Origin: Paragyromitra xinjiangensis
Lineage: Eukaryota; Ascomycota; Pezizomycetes; Pezizales; Discinaceae
Length of the DNA: 64,000 bases
Reading direction: 5' to 3'
NCBI GenBank assembly: GCA_038503065.1
Contig: JBCAMK010000019.1
Span: forward strand, 868,001 to 932,000
The notes under the pieces are model-generated. The model saw only the letters and a program-made list of their open reading frames with translations, ran no database searches and was not told the DNA's origin. Of the stretch, positions 40,449 through 51,920 are shown in pieces. The position numbers and the translations under genes are program-made. The stretch's first letter is position 1, and each line of letters starts with the position of its first letter.

Positions 40449-42053
40449 ATGTCGGCCCACGGGGATGAAATGCAAGACGATACGGAACTTCCCGTCGTGC
40501 CTCCATCTTCACCTCCCTCCAGCCCTACCATAACGGCCACAAACCGATTCCTGAACGTCAGCCAGCATGCTCCAGACATCATGAGCAGCGACCCTATTTC
40601 CTCCACCACCAAACCTCTCCCGGCACCATTTGCTCGCAAGATCACACTCCCACCACCATTCTTCTCCTCAGCTGGAAACTCCCCCACACATCCTCTATCA
40701 TTTAGGAACACTTTGGGAGGAATTGACCTCACTTACGAGCCAGAACCAATGACCAGGACCAGATCCGCAGCTGGCCCGTCAAAGAGAACCTTTGGCAACC
40801 AACAGCAATCTGCTCCACCTCCCAAACGCACTCCCAGCTACTTTGCACTCCCAATGAGTCAAAACGACGTCAACCAACACCTCATGGCACAGAATGAACA
40901 CCTGAACAAGGAAATTGCTGAGCTCAAGATGATGGTTAGCAACCTCACCACCCAAATCTCAACCTCCCTGGGCTCCATGAGCCACACTGTGATCGGGAAA
41001 GTAGATTCAATCCACCGCACCCTGAAAGCAACTCCAGCAGTACCAGCAATCACAGCAGCAACAATCCCCACCACTCCCCAACAACCCAAGAAGAACAAGG
41101 GAAAGGGAAAGGCAACTGAAAACACGCCAGCACCTCCTCCCCCTCCTCCACCTCCTGCACCAAAGACTTGGGCCACTGTGGCGAAAGATGGAAAGCCTGC
41201 GAAGGCCAACACTGATACCCCCACAACCCCAACCCCAGAACTCACCAAGAACATGATTGTCCAACGCAGTGGTGATCAGAAAGAAGAAAACCTCAACCTC
41301 CTTGTCCTGCGCAACACCATTAACAAAGAACTCCTGACTGCCAAAGCACCAGAAAGCCTCCAGATCTCAGGAATCTCCTGGAACCTGAAAGCAAATCTCC
41401 TGCTCTACACTCGCAATGGATTCACCAGCACTGACTTTGACCTGCACAAGGCCACCATTGAGAAAGTTGTGAAGGAAAGCGATGAGAAAGCTCTCTTTCT
41501 CTCCAAACAGGAGTCCTGGCACAAGGTTGCCATCCATGGAGTCCCAATCATGGAATACCCTGACAATCGTACTGGCATGAGCGACTTGCAAAACGAACTG
41601 GAATACCAAAACAGTGATCTCAAACTGGCAGCACCTCCTCGCTACATGACCCATCCAGACAAGAGAAATGGAAAGTCCCACAGCTCGGTGATGATTGCCA
41701 TCACCAGCAAAAGCATGTACAACAAACTGATCAAAAACGGAATCCTCATCTTCGGCCAAAGACACAGGACCGGAGCCTATTTGACTGCGCGCCCTGGTGA
41801 CCAATGTTCTAACTGTCAAAAGTTTGGACACAAGTTCCAGAGATGCCCCTCCTCCAAGCCAGCCTGTGCCTACTGTGGACACGACCATGCTACCAACAAG
41901 CACTTCTGTGGGACTTGCAGAGCCACTGACTCCTGCGCCCACATGCCTCCCAAATGCATCAACTGTGGTGGAACACATAAAGCCACCGACAGATCCTGTG
42001 TTGCACGCCCAGACCTCTCCCGAACTGAAAAAGACATCATGGTGGAACAATGA
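40449..42053 (+). CDS. LINE C ORF1 (gag-like zinc-knuckle protein), 534 aa
   Basis: Intact frame from ATG 40449. Acidic/Ser/Pro N-terminus, coiled-coil-like HLMAQNEHLNKEIAELKMMVSN, a Pro-rich linker with a run of eight or so prolines, then the gag core (NLLVLRNTINKELLTAKAPESL; PPRYMTHPDKRNGKSHSSVM). C-terminal knuckles: CSNCQKFGHKFQRC, CAYCGHDHATNKHFC and CINCGGTHKATDRSC. The last bases ATGA overlap the ORF2 start, which suggests ORF2 is translated by termination-reinitiation. Same architecture as D1 ORF1. Confidence 0.9.
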   Translation: MSAHGDEMQDDTELPVVPPSSPPSSPTITATNRFLNVSQHAPDIMSSDPISSTTKPLPAPFARKITLPPPFFSSAGNSPTHPLSFRNTLGGIDLTYEPEPMTRTRSAAGPSKRTFGNQQQSAPPPKRTPSYFALPMSQNDVNQHLMAQNEHLNKEIAELKMMVSNLTTQISTSLGSMSHTVIGKVDSIHRTLKATPAVPAITAATIPTTPQQPKKNKGKGKATENTPAPPPPPPPPAPKTWATVAKDGKPAKANTDTPTTPTPELTKNMIVQRSGDQKEENLNLLVLRNTINKELLTAKAPESLQISGISWNLKANLLLYTRNGFTSTDFDLHKATIEKVVKESDEKALFLSKQESWHKVAIHGVPIMEYPDNRTGMSDLQNELEYQNSDLKLAAPPRYMTHPDKRNGKSHSSVMIAITSKSMYNKLIKNGILIFGQRHRTGAYLTARPGDQCSNCQKFGHKFQRCPSSKPACAYCGHDHATNKHFCGTCRATDSCAHMPPKCINCGGTHKATDRSCVARPDLSRTEKDIMVEQ

Positions 42054-45000
42054 TTGTGCAACCAAACCCACACAAGATCCGCCTGATGCAACACAACTGC
42101 CGAAGAAACCAAAATGTTATGTTATCCCTCCTCGACTCAGCCTCAGAAACGGCTGATATAGTTATTATTCAAGAACCTTTTGTTATGCCCGATACTTCTC
42201 CTGACGCACCACCAAACTCATGGACATCAATATCGCATGGGTCATTCGCAAGGATGATTCCAAGCAGCATTAACCGCCCTCGAACCATGACTTTTATATC
42301 CAAATCCAACCTCTTCCTGAAATATCAGCCAAGACCCGACATCATCAATAACGAAGATGTACAGGCCATAGAGCTGTCAACCCCCTCCATTCCTGCTTTT
42401 ACCCTCCTTAACATCTACAATGAACAACCTGCAGCATCACAATGAGTTCCTGACAGCCACCCACAATACACGGTTGAACGTGTACTTGTGGGACTAAAGC
42501 TACCAGAACGCTGTATCATGGCAGGTGACTTCAATGCCCACCATCCTCTCTGGGACTCACGAGTCCGTTCACCAAAACGACATGAAGCACTCCTAGCTAT
42601 ACTAGAAGAGTTCAACTACACCCTCATTAACGCGCCTGATATTTATACCTACAATTACCCTACAGGCACTGGCAGATCCGTTTTGGATCTTGCCTTCTCC
42701 TCCTCACCGATGACAGACTTGATTATGAACTGGGCAGTCATGGAAGACCTTGCAACAGGATCCGACCATGAAGTTGTTCAGTTTGAAATTGCCTCCGACT
42801 CTTTGGAATGTGCCCCCCCACCATCAACGGAACAATTTAATTGGGCCAAGGCGGACTGGGACGGCTTCCAACAAACTTTCACCCTCTCCTCCATCACCAC
42901 TAAAGACACCTGGGAGTTCCTACACTCCCACCCAACCCATTCAAACCTAGACGAAGCAGCTCAACACCTACGAGATTCAATCATAGCAGCTGCCAACATC
43001 CATGTACCCAAACGAAAACCATCACCCTTCGCCAAACCTTGGTGGAATGAAGACATCAAAGAAGGACGCAGACACATGAAAACAGCCCTCAGGGACTGGA
43101 GAACAGATCAGACTCCAGCCATGTGGCGAAGATTCAAAAACTTGAGAACATCCTACTTCCGACGAATCCGAACAGCAAAGAGTGAACACTGGAATACATT
43201 CCTGGAAGAAGCTCACAGAAAAGATGTCTTCACAGCAATGAGGTACACCAAGCCTCGCAGATGTGAACGCACCCCCACCCTACACAATCCTACCACCCTC
43301 CAAGAGTCCAAAACCTTTGAAGAGAAAGCCAATCTCTTCCGAGCAACTCTATTCCCTCCCCCTCCCTCAGTGGAACTTGATGAACCTGTTCCAGCAGGAA
43401 AACACAAGATCCCATGGAAAGACCTCACCAACGATGAGATTCGGAAAGCAATCATGACCTCAGCACCAAAGAAAGCCCCTGGACCTGATGGAATTGGCTT
43501 CCTATGCATTCAAAAAGCATATCAAGTTGACCCGACCCAGTTCAACTCCTTCTACAAAGCCACCATGAAAGCAGGATACCACCCAACCATATGGCGTGAA
43601 GCTACAATTGCAATCATTAGAAAGGCCAATAAACCTGACTATACGATAGCAAAAGCCTACCGACCAGTATCACTCCTGAACTGCCTCGGCAAAGTCTCAG
43701 AAAAGATCATAGCAACCCGATTAGCATTTATGGCAGAAAGATATCACCTTCTCCATAGATGGCAAATTGGAGGTCGACCAAAAAGATCAGCTGTGGATGC
43801 TTGCATGCTTATCAGCACGCTTGCCGATGCAGCCAAAAAGAAAGGCCTAACACTCTCTGCACTTTGCATGGACGTGAAAGGTGCATATGACTTTGTATTC
43901 AAACGACGACTGATCAAGACCATGATAGAACTGGACCTCCCATTTCCCATCTGCCGATGGGTGGACTCCTTCCTCAGCAATCGAACAGCCTGCATGGCAT
44001 TCGACGGTGAAATTGAAGCCATGGCACCCATTCAAACTGGAATCCCACAAGGATCCCCCACCTCCCCTATCCTCTTCCTCCTCTACCTGGCTCCATTGTT
44101 CAACGAGCTAGAAGAAAAATATCCTGATTCCACCTGCCCCAGCTATGTTGATGATGTGGGCCTTCTGGTTACAGGAAAGTCTGAAGCAGAAAACTCTCGA
44201 ACACTGGAAGCAATGGCACTCACCTCCTCCGAATGGGGTGAGAAAAATGCCTTGTACTTTGACAATCCAAAGACAGAACTCACCCACTTCCACTCCAGAC
44301 GAACAACTGACACTTCTGATGAAGCCAAAGTCACAATGCCTGACGGCAACGTAATTGAGGCTGCAGATGTCCAGCGTTGGCTGGGTGTCTGGTTTGACCG
44401 CAAACTCACATTCAAGCATCATGTCAAGACCAAAGCTGCCTCCGCACTTCGAGCCTTCATGGCTATCTCCCGTCTCGCAAGCACAGAAAAAGGACTGAGT
44501 TACAAAGCACTCCGCCAACTCTACCAAACCTGTGTAGCCACCATCAGTGACTTCGGAGCTGAAGTATGGTGGAACGGGCAGATTGGACTCAGCAACACCA
44601 TCCAGAAAGTCCAGAATCAAGCAATGCGCAAGATTGCTGGAGCCTTCAGAACATCACCTGTCCATGCCCTGGAAGCAGAGACAGGACTTCTCCCTACCCC
44701 AATCAGATTGGACGAGTTGCAAAGGAAATATGCACTCCGAGTCCTTTCCCTACCCAACACCCATCCCATCACCTCCCTCTGCCCTGATTCCTGGCCTTCA
44801 ACCCAGGAAAACGACAACCCAGATAGCTCCAACAACACTCCATGGCACCAAACCACCACCTCCCCCAAATACGAAACAAGACTACATAGGATACTGGCAT
44901 CTACCAACAAATGGATCCAGCCACAATCAGAGATTGAATGCGTAGACAATCTGGCATGTCCACCATGGCACCAAAACACCATAGACATCTACATTGACCC

Positions 45001-46054
45001 TTCAGACAAAGATGCAGCAGCAGAAAACCATCGGAACCACACAGCTGGAGACAGTACTAGGACTGATCGCCTAGTATTCTACACTGATGGCTCCCTCCTG
45101 GAAGGCAAAACAGGAGCTGGAGTTGCTGGTTTCCGCAGAGGTCACTCTGTGGTCAACAAATCCTACCACCTCGGCAAAGAAAATGAAGTCTTCGATGCAG
45201 AACTTTATGGTATTGCAAAAGCCACTAAGCATGCAATCCTACAAGTACAACGATCACCTCACCTGACAAACGATGTCTACATCTATTGTGACAACCAAGC
45301 AGCAGTACAACGAATGACAACACCCCTCCCTTTGCCAGGCCAACACCTGGTCATTGAAGCCTGCAACAACTTGCTTCAACTCGAAGACAGTGGCATCAAA
45401 ACCCATGTTTATTGGGTACCAGGACATGTCAATGTTGCCGGCAACGAGCTAGCTGATAAGCTCGCCAAGATAGGAGCCCAAGGAACCAGGATAGAATCAG
45501 ATGTCCTCACCTCCATCACATACCTCAAGAGAAACATCAAGGAACACTCCCTGACGACATGGAAAGCCAAATGGAAGCAGGCAAAGAAAGGCCGCAGCTA
45601 CTACGGACAACCAGCACTGAAACCAAGTGCCCCGCTGAGGGGAAATATCCCCAGAAGAACAGCCTCCACCATCACTCAAATGAGAACCGGACATGGATAC
45701 ACCAAATCCTACCTCGCCAGAATCCCTACCAACAACATTGAAGACACTAAATGCAAATGTGGCTTCGATAACCAAACACCACAACACCTACTGCTAGAAT
45801 GTGGCCAGGAACCACTTCCTACCCATCGCAAAGCACTCAAAGCAGCCCTCAAACCAATGCCACTCACATGGAGAACTGCAATGCACACCAATGCCGGCCT
45901 GGCTGCCACCATTGAAACATTCCTCACACCTACCCAAATTGCTACCAGAAATTGGACCCTGGAACGACAAGAAGACAACAGGTATTCCCACCAAGGAATT
46001 TACCTCTACAACGACGAAGAGGAAGAAAACGAAGGAGAAGGAGAGAACGGCTAG
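42050..46054 (+). pseudogene. LINE C ORF2 (endonuclease-RT-RNase H) with one in-frame TGA
   Basis: 1334 codons from ATG 42050. Endonuclease: MQHNCRRNQNVMLSLL, IQEP, MAGDFNAHHPLWDSR, GSDHEVV. RT: APGPDGIGFLCI, AYRPVSLLNCLGKVSEK, MDVKGAYDFV, QTGIPQGSPTSPILF and SYVDDVGLL near residue 699. RNase H near 1009: FYTDGSLLEGKTGAGVAGF, AELYGI, CDNQAAVQRM, VPGHVNVAGNELADKLAK. C-terminal CKCGFDNQTPQHLLLEC. A TGA at 42443-42445 (codon 132) interrupts the endonuclease; both sides are in one frame. Everything after it is open, so one change separates this copy from a complete frame. Confidence 0.92.
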
Positions 46055-46475
46055 AAAGAACGGGCTACAGGCCCAAAGCATGCGATGGTGAAGGACGATA
46101 GAAAACTGATGAAGACCCTGAAAGTGGGGTGAGATGGAACATGACCGTGTGGAGGATTTCCGATTATGAAACTGTTTGAGTATTTTCCTATGATTTTACC
46201 CTGTCGATTGTTATTCCGTTCGTTTCTACTGTTCGGTAGAACTTTGAGATAAATTGTTATTTCTTCTTTTGTTATTTTTTATGTTATTTGTTTTGATTTA
46301 TTTTTTTTATGTTTTTCGCGAAAAATATCTGATGTGGATATCTACTAATTAGTTGGTTCATGTTCGCAGAGGATTTTCTTTTGTTAGTTAGTGTGCGGTC
46401 ATGGGGGTTTCCTTTCACTGTATGCCATATCCGTTACGGATTTATGCAATATGAGCAATAAATAAATAAATAAAT
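46055..46475 (+). other. LINE C 3' UTR, hairpin and tail
   Basis: GCTACAGGCCCAAAGCATGC near 46066 and the hairpin ATCCG-TTA-CGGAT at 46429-46441 recur in D1 and D2. The AATA tail is 46457-46475. Confidence 0.75.
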
Positions 46476-46489
46476 AACTTGATACGCAG
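46476..46489. repeat. Target-site duplication of LINE C, right copy
   Basis: AACTTGATACGCAG, as at 39858-39871. Confidence 0.9.
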
Positions 46490-47217
46490 GAGAATTTATC
46501 ATGAAACAAAGTATGTTGGTAACAAAATAATATTGATAAGGCTTGTTCTTCCTCGATGATGATTGACTCAGAATTGACATTTAAGGTAAGAGTATTTATA
46601 TCCTGTCCTCTTTACTACTATGTGTTCTTTGTAGCTTGGGTCAATGGACTAAACTATCTACTATTACAAATTGAACTAACTCACTTATCCATTTATCTGA
46701 CATCCTATCAGTGAAGCCGATATCTCCAACTTCTGATGCTTACCCCTTGTTCAGTAATCCTCAGATCGCCTTGGTTCGACGTGGCGATGATACGGTTGTG
46801 ATGGTTGTGTTCACCCAATCGAGTAGCTGGTTACATGATATCGTTTTGTTGTGACAGCTGGTGTTTGGAGCCCTGTAGCGTGGGCAGGAGACCTCTGATG
46901 ACTAATCCGAATAGCCCACGTGACTCGGCGCCCCAACTTGCCCTATGAAGACCTCTCATACATACCCTCCGGGTCACGTTCCGCGGGAAGGGCGCCGTTG
47001 ACGACCAAAGGGTTACTTTTAGTTTCCAGGACGCGGATATTTTGCGGGTGTCCCCCCTTCTCGATCTGCGCGCAGCTGAAGGCCGGGTAACCAAGAAGGC
47101 CAATATCGCAACAGGCAGTCACAGAGGGGTCCAACGAAGACGGGAAGGTGACCAAATGGAAGGTAGGGTAACTCCCTATGTAGGTAGGGTAACAGGGAGA
47201 CCACTGCACACCTATAA

Positions 47218-47284
47218 CGTATAATACGGTGAAACCGCTCACGACAGGGATCCCGCTGTAACGGGTACGCCGTTACTGCCTCTA
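47218..47284. other. LTR-X end and B-LINE target beside B2
   Basis: The segment 47257-47284 is the reverse complement of 17076-17103: TGTAACGGGTACGCCGT then TACTGCCTCTA. The preceding ~39 bp (47218-47256) are unassigned and do not match the flank at 17104, so the shared repeat ends at TGTAACGG. Confidence 0.65.
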
Positions 47285-47488
47285 GCGTTTTAGTGTTTTA
47301 GTGTTTTAATTCTACGGCCCTAATACTGAAGTATATCGCCTCATCCGCCGCCAACTAGAAAAATAAATCCTCCCCGTTAAAGAAAAAAAAAAAATAACTA
47401 ACTAAAAAGGAAAAATAAATAATAATAATAATAAAAGTTTCCCAAGGAAAGAAACATAAATCAATCTTTCCCTACTATTCGCGCATAC

Positions 47489-50400
47489 TTATAATCCAAT
47501 AGAATCAATAGAAGAAAAGAAATCAGAAAAATTTAACTTAGGCGAAAAGAAAATATCCCAATTTGGTTCTGAATCTTTAAAGAAATCTTGTCGTTCTTTA
47601 TTTCTAAGTTTGCAAGACATGATGCGGTGATGGGAGCCATCCTGTTCGCCGCATGCGCATGTGAGGGGGTCAGTGAATCCGGTGGGATCAATGAAGTGTA
47701 CTTGGTTGCGTATTTTCGAGAGTTTGGAAAACCGTTTACGTGAAAGCGGTATGAGGTGTTGTGCAATGTGAAATGCGGTGGGCTCTGTGGTGTTGAGAGC
47801 CCATGTTTTAAGAAAATGTTTTTTGGGTAAGAGTGAAAGGTGTCCAAGAGTGAGGCGATGCCATGGGCAGAGGGGTTTGTTGTGGGCGATCGTAGCTAAT
47901 TGATCGGCTTTTTCGTTACCGAATATTTGTGTGTGGGAAGGGGTCCATATTCCATTAATGGAGCAGCCTATGTTCTGGAGTGAATTGCATGCGTTGAGTG
48001 CGTGCCATAAGTATTCTTTGTTATGTGTAGGTCCTCCTATAAGTGACTTGAGGGCGTTTTGGTTATCGACGCGTAGGTAAATGGGTGTTGGATAAATAAT
48101 GTGTTGAAGTAGTAAAGATAAAGCTTCTTGCATGGCGTGGATTTCAGCATCTTCATTTTCGGCGTGATGTCCGAGAGCGCAAGAGTGTGTGTAGGTTTGG
48201 GTGGTGATGCCGTAGCGTATGTGGGCGATGTAGACTCCAGAAGATGTGTGTCCGTTTTCGCTGAGGGAGCCATCAGTGTACAGAAGCCAGGCGTTTGTGA
48301 GGGTGCCTGTCCAGCTGATGTGTTGTGTGGCTGTTTGTTGTTTAGAAAGTTGGGAAATTCGTAGGGAGTTTGGTGTGAGGAAGTGTGGTTGGAAGGGAAA
48401 ATCAAGTCTTTCGAGGGGTTGATGTAACGGACCCACAAGGCTGTTACATGCGAAAGGTAGAATAGACCCGGGCAGACGGAGAGGTACAAGGACCAGCATG
48501 AGTGGAGTAGCTACCACATGCTAGGGAACACCAGTACCCCGCTGACCTGGTGGTTAGGAACATCCGGAGGTGCTAAGGCTGACAGGCCTGTAGCAGATCT
48601 CCGATGACATCAAACACTTAGAGATGTGGTTGAGTTCCAAATCCACCTGTGCATGCCCCACCAGCTATGGCTGATAGGCGGCGCAACTGGGAGAACTATT
48701 CTAGCGGACACCTGACGCAACTATGGACTGATCAGCGCCATGCAAGCAGTCCTACAGGACTAGGCTGGCGGATCATAGAGTCCTGACTGGTAGAGCAGTG
48801 CATGAGGAGCGGTTGCACATGAGGTGCAAAACTCCAGCGGAATGTGAGAGAACACTTCCGAAGGGAACCGCCCATGATCACTGACAGGATTCAGGGTTAA
48901 CCGGATCCCCCAGCTGAGTAGAACTGAGTAGAGGCGGTGAGCATGCAGTACTACAAGTACTGGCGAGCCCCGCCACCAGTTGCTCTTCTCCATCTTCAAC
49001 CGAGAGACCTAGTGACGAGAATTACCGAGTTCCGCCCTTAAGATTATTGAGTATACTGCACGAAAATACTTTAAGATCTCAGCCTGACTTTAGTATAAGC
49101 AACGGCCGTTTTCCTACCTAGCCTTAGCAGTTGTCTAGAGGACCACCCCCGTTACAGTTGATTGTTGATAAGGGGTTGAAGTAGGGAGGCTATTCTTTTG
49201 AGCCCTGTGCCTTTATAATTTGTTTTTTGTGGAAGGAATTTTAGTAATGGAAGGAAGGCTGGATTATGTGCATTGTTTTTTAGAATGCGGATGCCATATT
49301 TTTGTGTGTGATAATCCAGGAGTAAGTTTAGTGGTGGTAAGGAGGCTTCACGTAGTAGCTGGGAAACTTTAGTGTTCCTGGGGAGGCCAGTGATGAGGCG
49401 AGCAAGGCTGTGATATGCTGGTTGAATGTTGTCTATGATGGTGGGGGCGCCCGTCCACCATATGGGGGAGCCCCATAGCATTTTGGGAATGTGAACTATG
49501 TGCAGTATGTGATGTATCGTGGCGGGGGTGAGATGTATGGATTTGAGAAGGGGATAGATGATTCCTTTGGTTTTGAGAAGGGAAGCAACAATGTGATGAG
49601 TGTGTTGGTGAAAGGTTAGTCTTCGATCGATTATGAGGCCAAGCATGCGGTTTTGTTCAGAGGGTAGGATGCTTTGATCATAGAGTGTGATGGGGGTAGG
49701 TGTGGGGTCTTTTGCTCTGGAGCTAAGTCGCAGGTGCATGAGTTCTGTTTTTGGCGGGGAGAAGAGGATGTTGAGGTATGATCCTCTTTGGATTTTAGAG
49801 TTTAGGCGTTGTTGTAGTGTCATGGTGGCGAATTTTTGCGAAAAGCTTGCTTGTAGCATGGCGTTATCGTCAATGTAAGTGTTGGAATAAGTGAGGTTGG
49901 AGAGTGAAGGTTCGGTGTCTAGGGCAGCGCTGTATATAGTGAAGGCAATGGAAGAAACGGCGGATCCTTGTGGGAGTCCACTGTTGAAGGATGTTGTTGG
50001 ACTTGTGGTGTTGTTGAATCTAAAAGCTATAGTTCGGTTGGTAGTAAAAGTTCGGTACCATTGTATGAGGTACGTGGGGAATTTGAAGTGAAGAAAAATG
50101 GCAATCATTTGTTGATGGATGACGCAGTTGAATGCTCCTTCGATGTCTGTGGTGAGGATGGAGGGTCGAAGTTGTTTTTGGTGTCCTGTTGTGGCAGGGG
50201 TGTCGAGCCAGGATTGAGAGGGTGTGATGATTTGTTGCAGGGCGTCTATTGCTGAGATTCCTGTACGTCCACCTGTGTGCTGATGATTGATTGCGCCTGA
50301 ATTTATTGCAGCAAGTTCTAATTGTCTGGTAATGATGCGTTCTAGTAGCTTGCCAAGGCATGATAGCAGTGAGATGGGCCGATAGGCATTGGGTTTGGCG

Positions 50401-51920
50401 TAGTCATCTTTGCCTGATTTGGGTATGGGTGTAACGATTGCTTGTTTCCATATATCAGGAAAGGCACCAAAGTGGAGGGCGGCTGTGAAGATTTTGGGTA
50501 TGAGTGAGGGGGCGGCTTGATGAACGTGTTGTATGTGAGGATAAAGGATCCCATCTGGTCCTGGTGCAGACGCAGGAGAGGTTTTGGCGAGTAATTTTGA
50601 GATTAACTCTGGGGTGATGTGGGGTGTATTGAAGGATTGATCTGATGCGGGTGGAGGGAGCCAGTTTTGTGGTAGTGGCTGAGGGGAGGCAGTGATGGGG
50701 GGAAAGAAAGCAAGTTTAAAAGCGTTGCATTGTGTTTCAAAATTGGGTGCGTTGTGTAATGCTTGTATGGTGGTGGGGGGTCTTCGGCCATTGGTTTGTT
50801 TGATGGCTTGCCATATTTGCCTGGGGTCGTTGGTGGAAAGGCGTTGGTGCCAGTGATGTTTTTTTGCTTCAATGATTTCGGATTTCCATTGTGTGCGGAG
50901 GAATTGGAGAGTTTTCCTGGCATTTTGTGGTGGGTTGGGTAATCTGAGTGTGTGATTTATGGTGTTTATTTTCCTTTTGAGTTTGGAAAGTTCGTTGGTC
51001 CACCAACCTTTGGAGTGTTGGCTGGGCTTTGATAGTGGTATGGCTGTGATTGTGGCGAATTGTATGAGAGATGTGAGCTGTTCGCATTCTTTTGTGGTTT
51101 CGCTGGCGTTGGTGGGTTGGGAATTGTTGAGTGCTGATTGTTGTATTATGGTGTGGAATAAGGTCCAGTTTGCTTTGCTGAGGTTGCGTTTGGGTGTGGC
51201 TGTGGGTTTTGGTGGAAGGAATATTGTTGTTGTGATTAAGGTGTGGTCGGAGTTGTCCCTGAGGTTCTGATCAGATTGCCACGTTATAAGATATTGTTGT
51301 ATGTTTCTGAAAAGGGTGAGATCGATGATGGAATTTTTGTTGCCGTTTCTAGGAAAATGTGTGAAGGTTCCTGGGTGGTTGATGAGTTGGTAATTATGGT
51401 CTTCGAGCCAGTCAACGAGCTGGTTGGCCGTTGGTCTGGTGTTGTTGATGGAGGAAGTGTGATAATCAGTTTCAGAGCCGTACCACCATGTGTGGTGTAG
51501 GTTAGTGTCTGCTAGTATCATGTGCATGGGAAGGAAGTTGTGCATGTTGAGGTAGGTGTGTGTTGTTGGTGTGTGGTTGGCGTAGATGTTGGAGATTTCG
51601 ATCTCACCTATCGCGGTGGTTATGATGATTGAAATGGCGTTGTTGAAATAAGAGGTTGAAATGCGCGGATTTAGGTTCATGTTTGCGTTTATGTATGTGA
51701 CGCATTTGGGATTTTGATTGGTTGGTGAAAAACGGTGAAAGTTCGGAATGTTAGGTGGTAGGCCTTGGGTTTCTGACCATGGGTCCTGTAGTGCGAGTAC
51801 GGCGAGTTGAGTGTTAATGTTTGCGTGATGGAGTACTGAAAGAGTGGAGGCCTTTCCTTTAGCGCAATTCAGTTGTTGCACTTGGGCTATGCCTGTGATT
51901 TGTGTTGTGTGTTTAATCAT
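47489..51920 (-). pseudogene. LINE B2 ORF2, split by a solo LTR
   Basis: ATG at 51920, stop at 47489. Removing 48423-49156 and one GTTGA gives 1231 codons including the stop, exactly the B3 length, with no other break. Endonuclease (ADTNLHHTWWYG; NSDHTLI), RT (GPDGILYP; IEGAFNCVIH; GLPQGSAVSS; TYIDDNAML), RNase H (LLYTDGSLSENG; RVDNQNALKS; TPSHTQIFGNEKADQLA) and CACGEQDGSHHRIMSC are all present. One RNase H position reads RVDNQ where the others read CVDNQ. Confidence 0.9.
48423..49156. mobile_element. Solo LTR, 734 bp, in B2 ORF2
   Basis: Starts TGTAACGG and ends CCGTTACA, with the 5-bp duplication GTTGA at 48418-48422 and 49157-49161. Excision restores the GGGGTTGATTGTTGAT seen, with minor variation, in B3 and B4. 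No coding sequence. The 8-bp ends resemble LTR-X, though the interiors do not align by eye. Confidence 0.9.

Larger units (their letters stand above)
39872..46475 (+). mobile_element. LINE C: full-length Tad-like retrotransposon, 6.6 kb
   Basis: 5' UTR (39872-40448), ORF1, ORF2 with a 4-bp ATGA overlap, 3' UTR and a short AATA tail (46457-46475), within a 14-bp target duplication. Only one nonsense codon (ORF2 codon 132) is visible. Its 3' UTR and hairpin are shared by the gag-only D elements. Confidence 0.92.
39616..47217 (-). mobile_element. Decayed solo gypsy LTR (minus), split by LINE C
   Basis: 39616-39871 and 46490-47217 together are one reverse-oriented copy of the 1031-bp gypsy LTR, with many CpG-to-TpG/CpA changes, a deletion of about 45 bp in the GTTACCC region and a 12-bp loss close to the outer end (CCTATAAC for CCTATAGCCATAGG...). 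No gag or pol accompanies it, so it is a solo LTR. No matching 5-bp flanks are seen, which fits the terminal deletion. Confidence 0.85.

Noticed and set aside
47489..48517. N-terminal 30 codons of this ORF as part of a protein
   Set aside because: Codons above 48422 are solo LTR sequence, not LINE ORF2.
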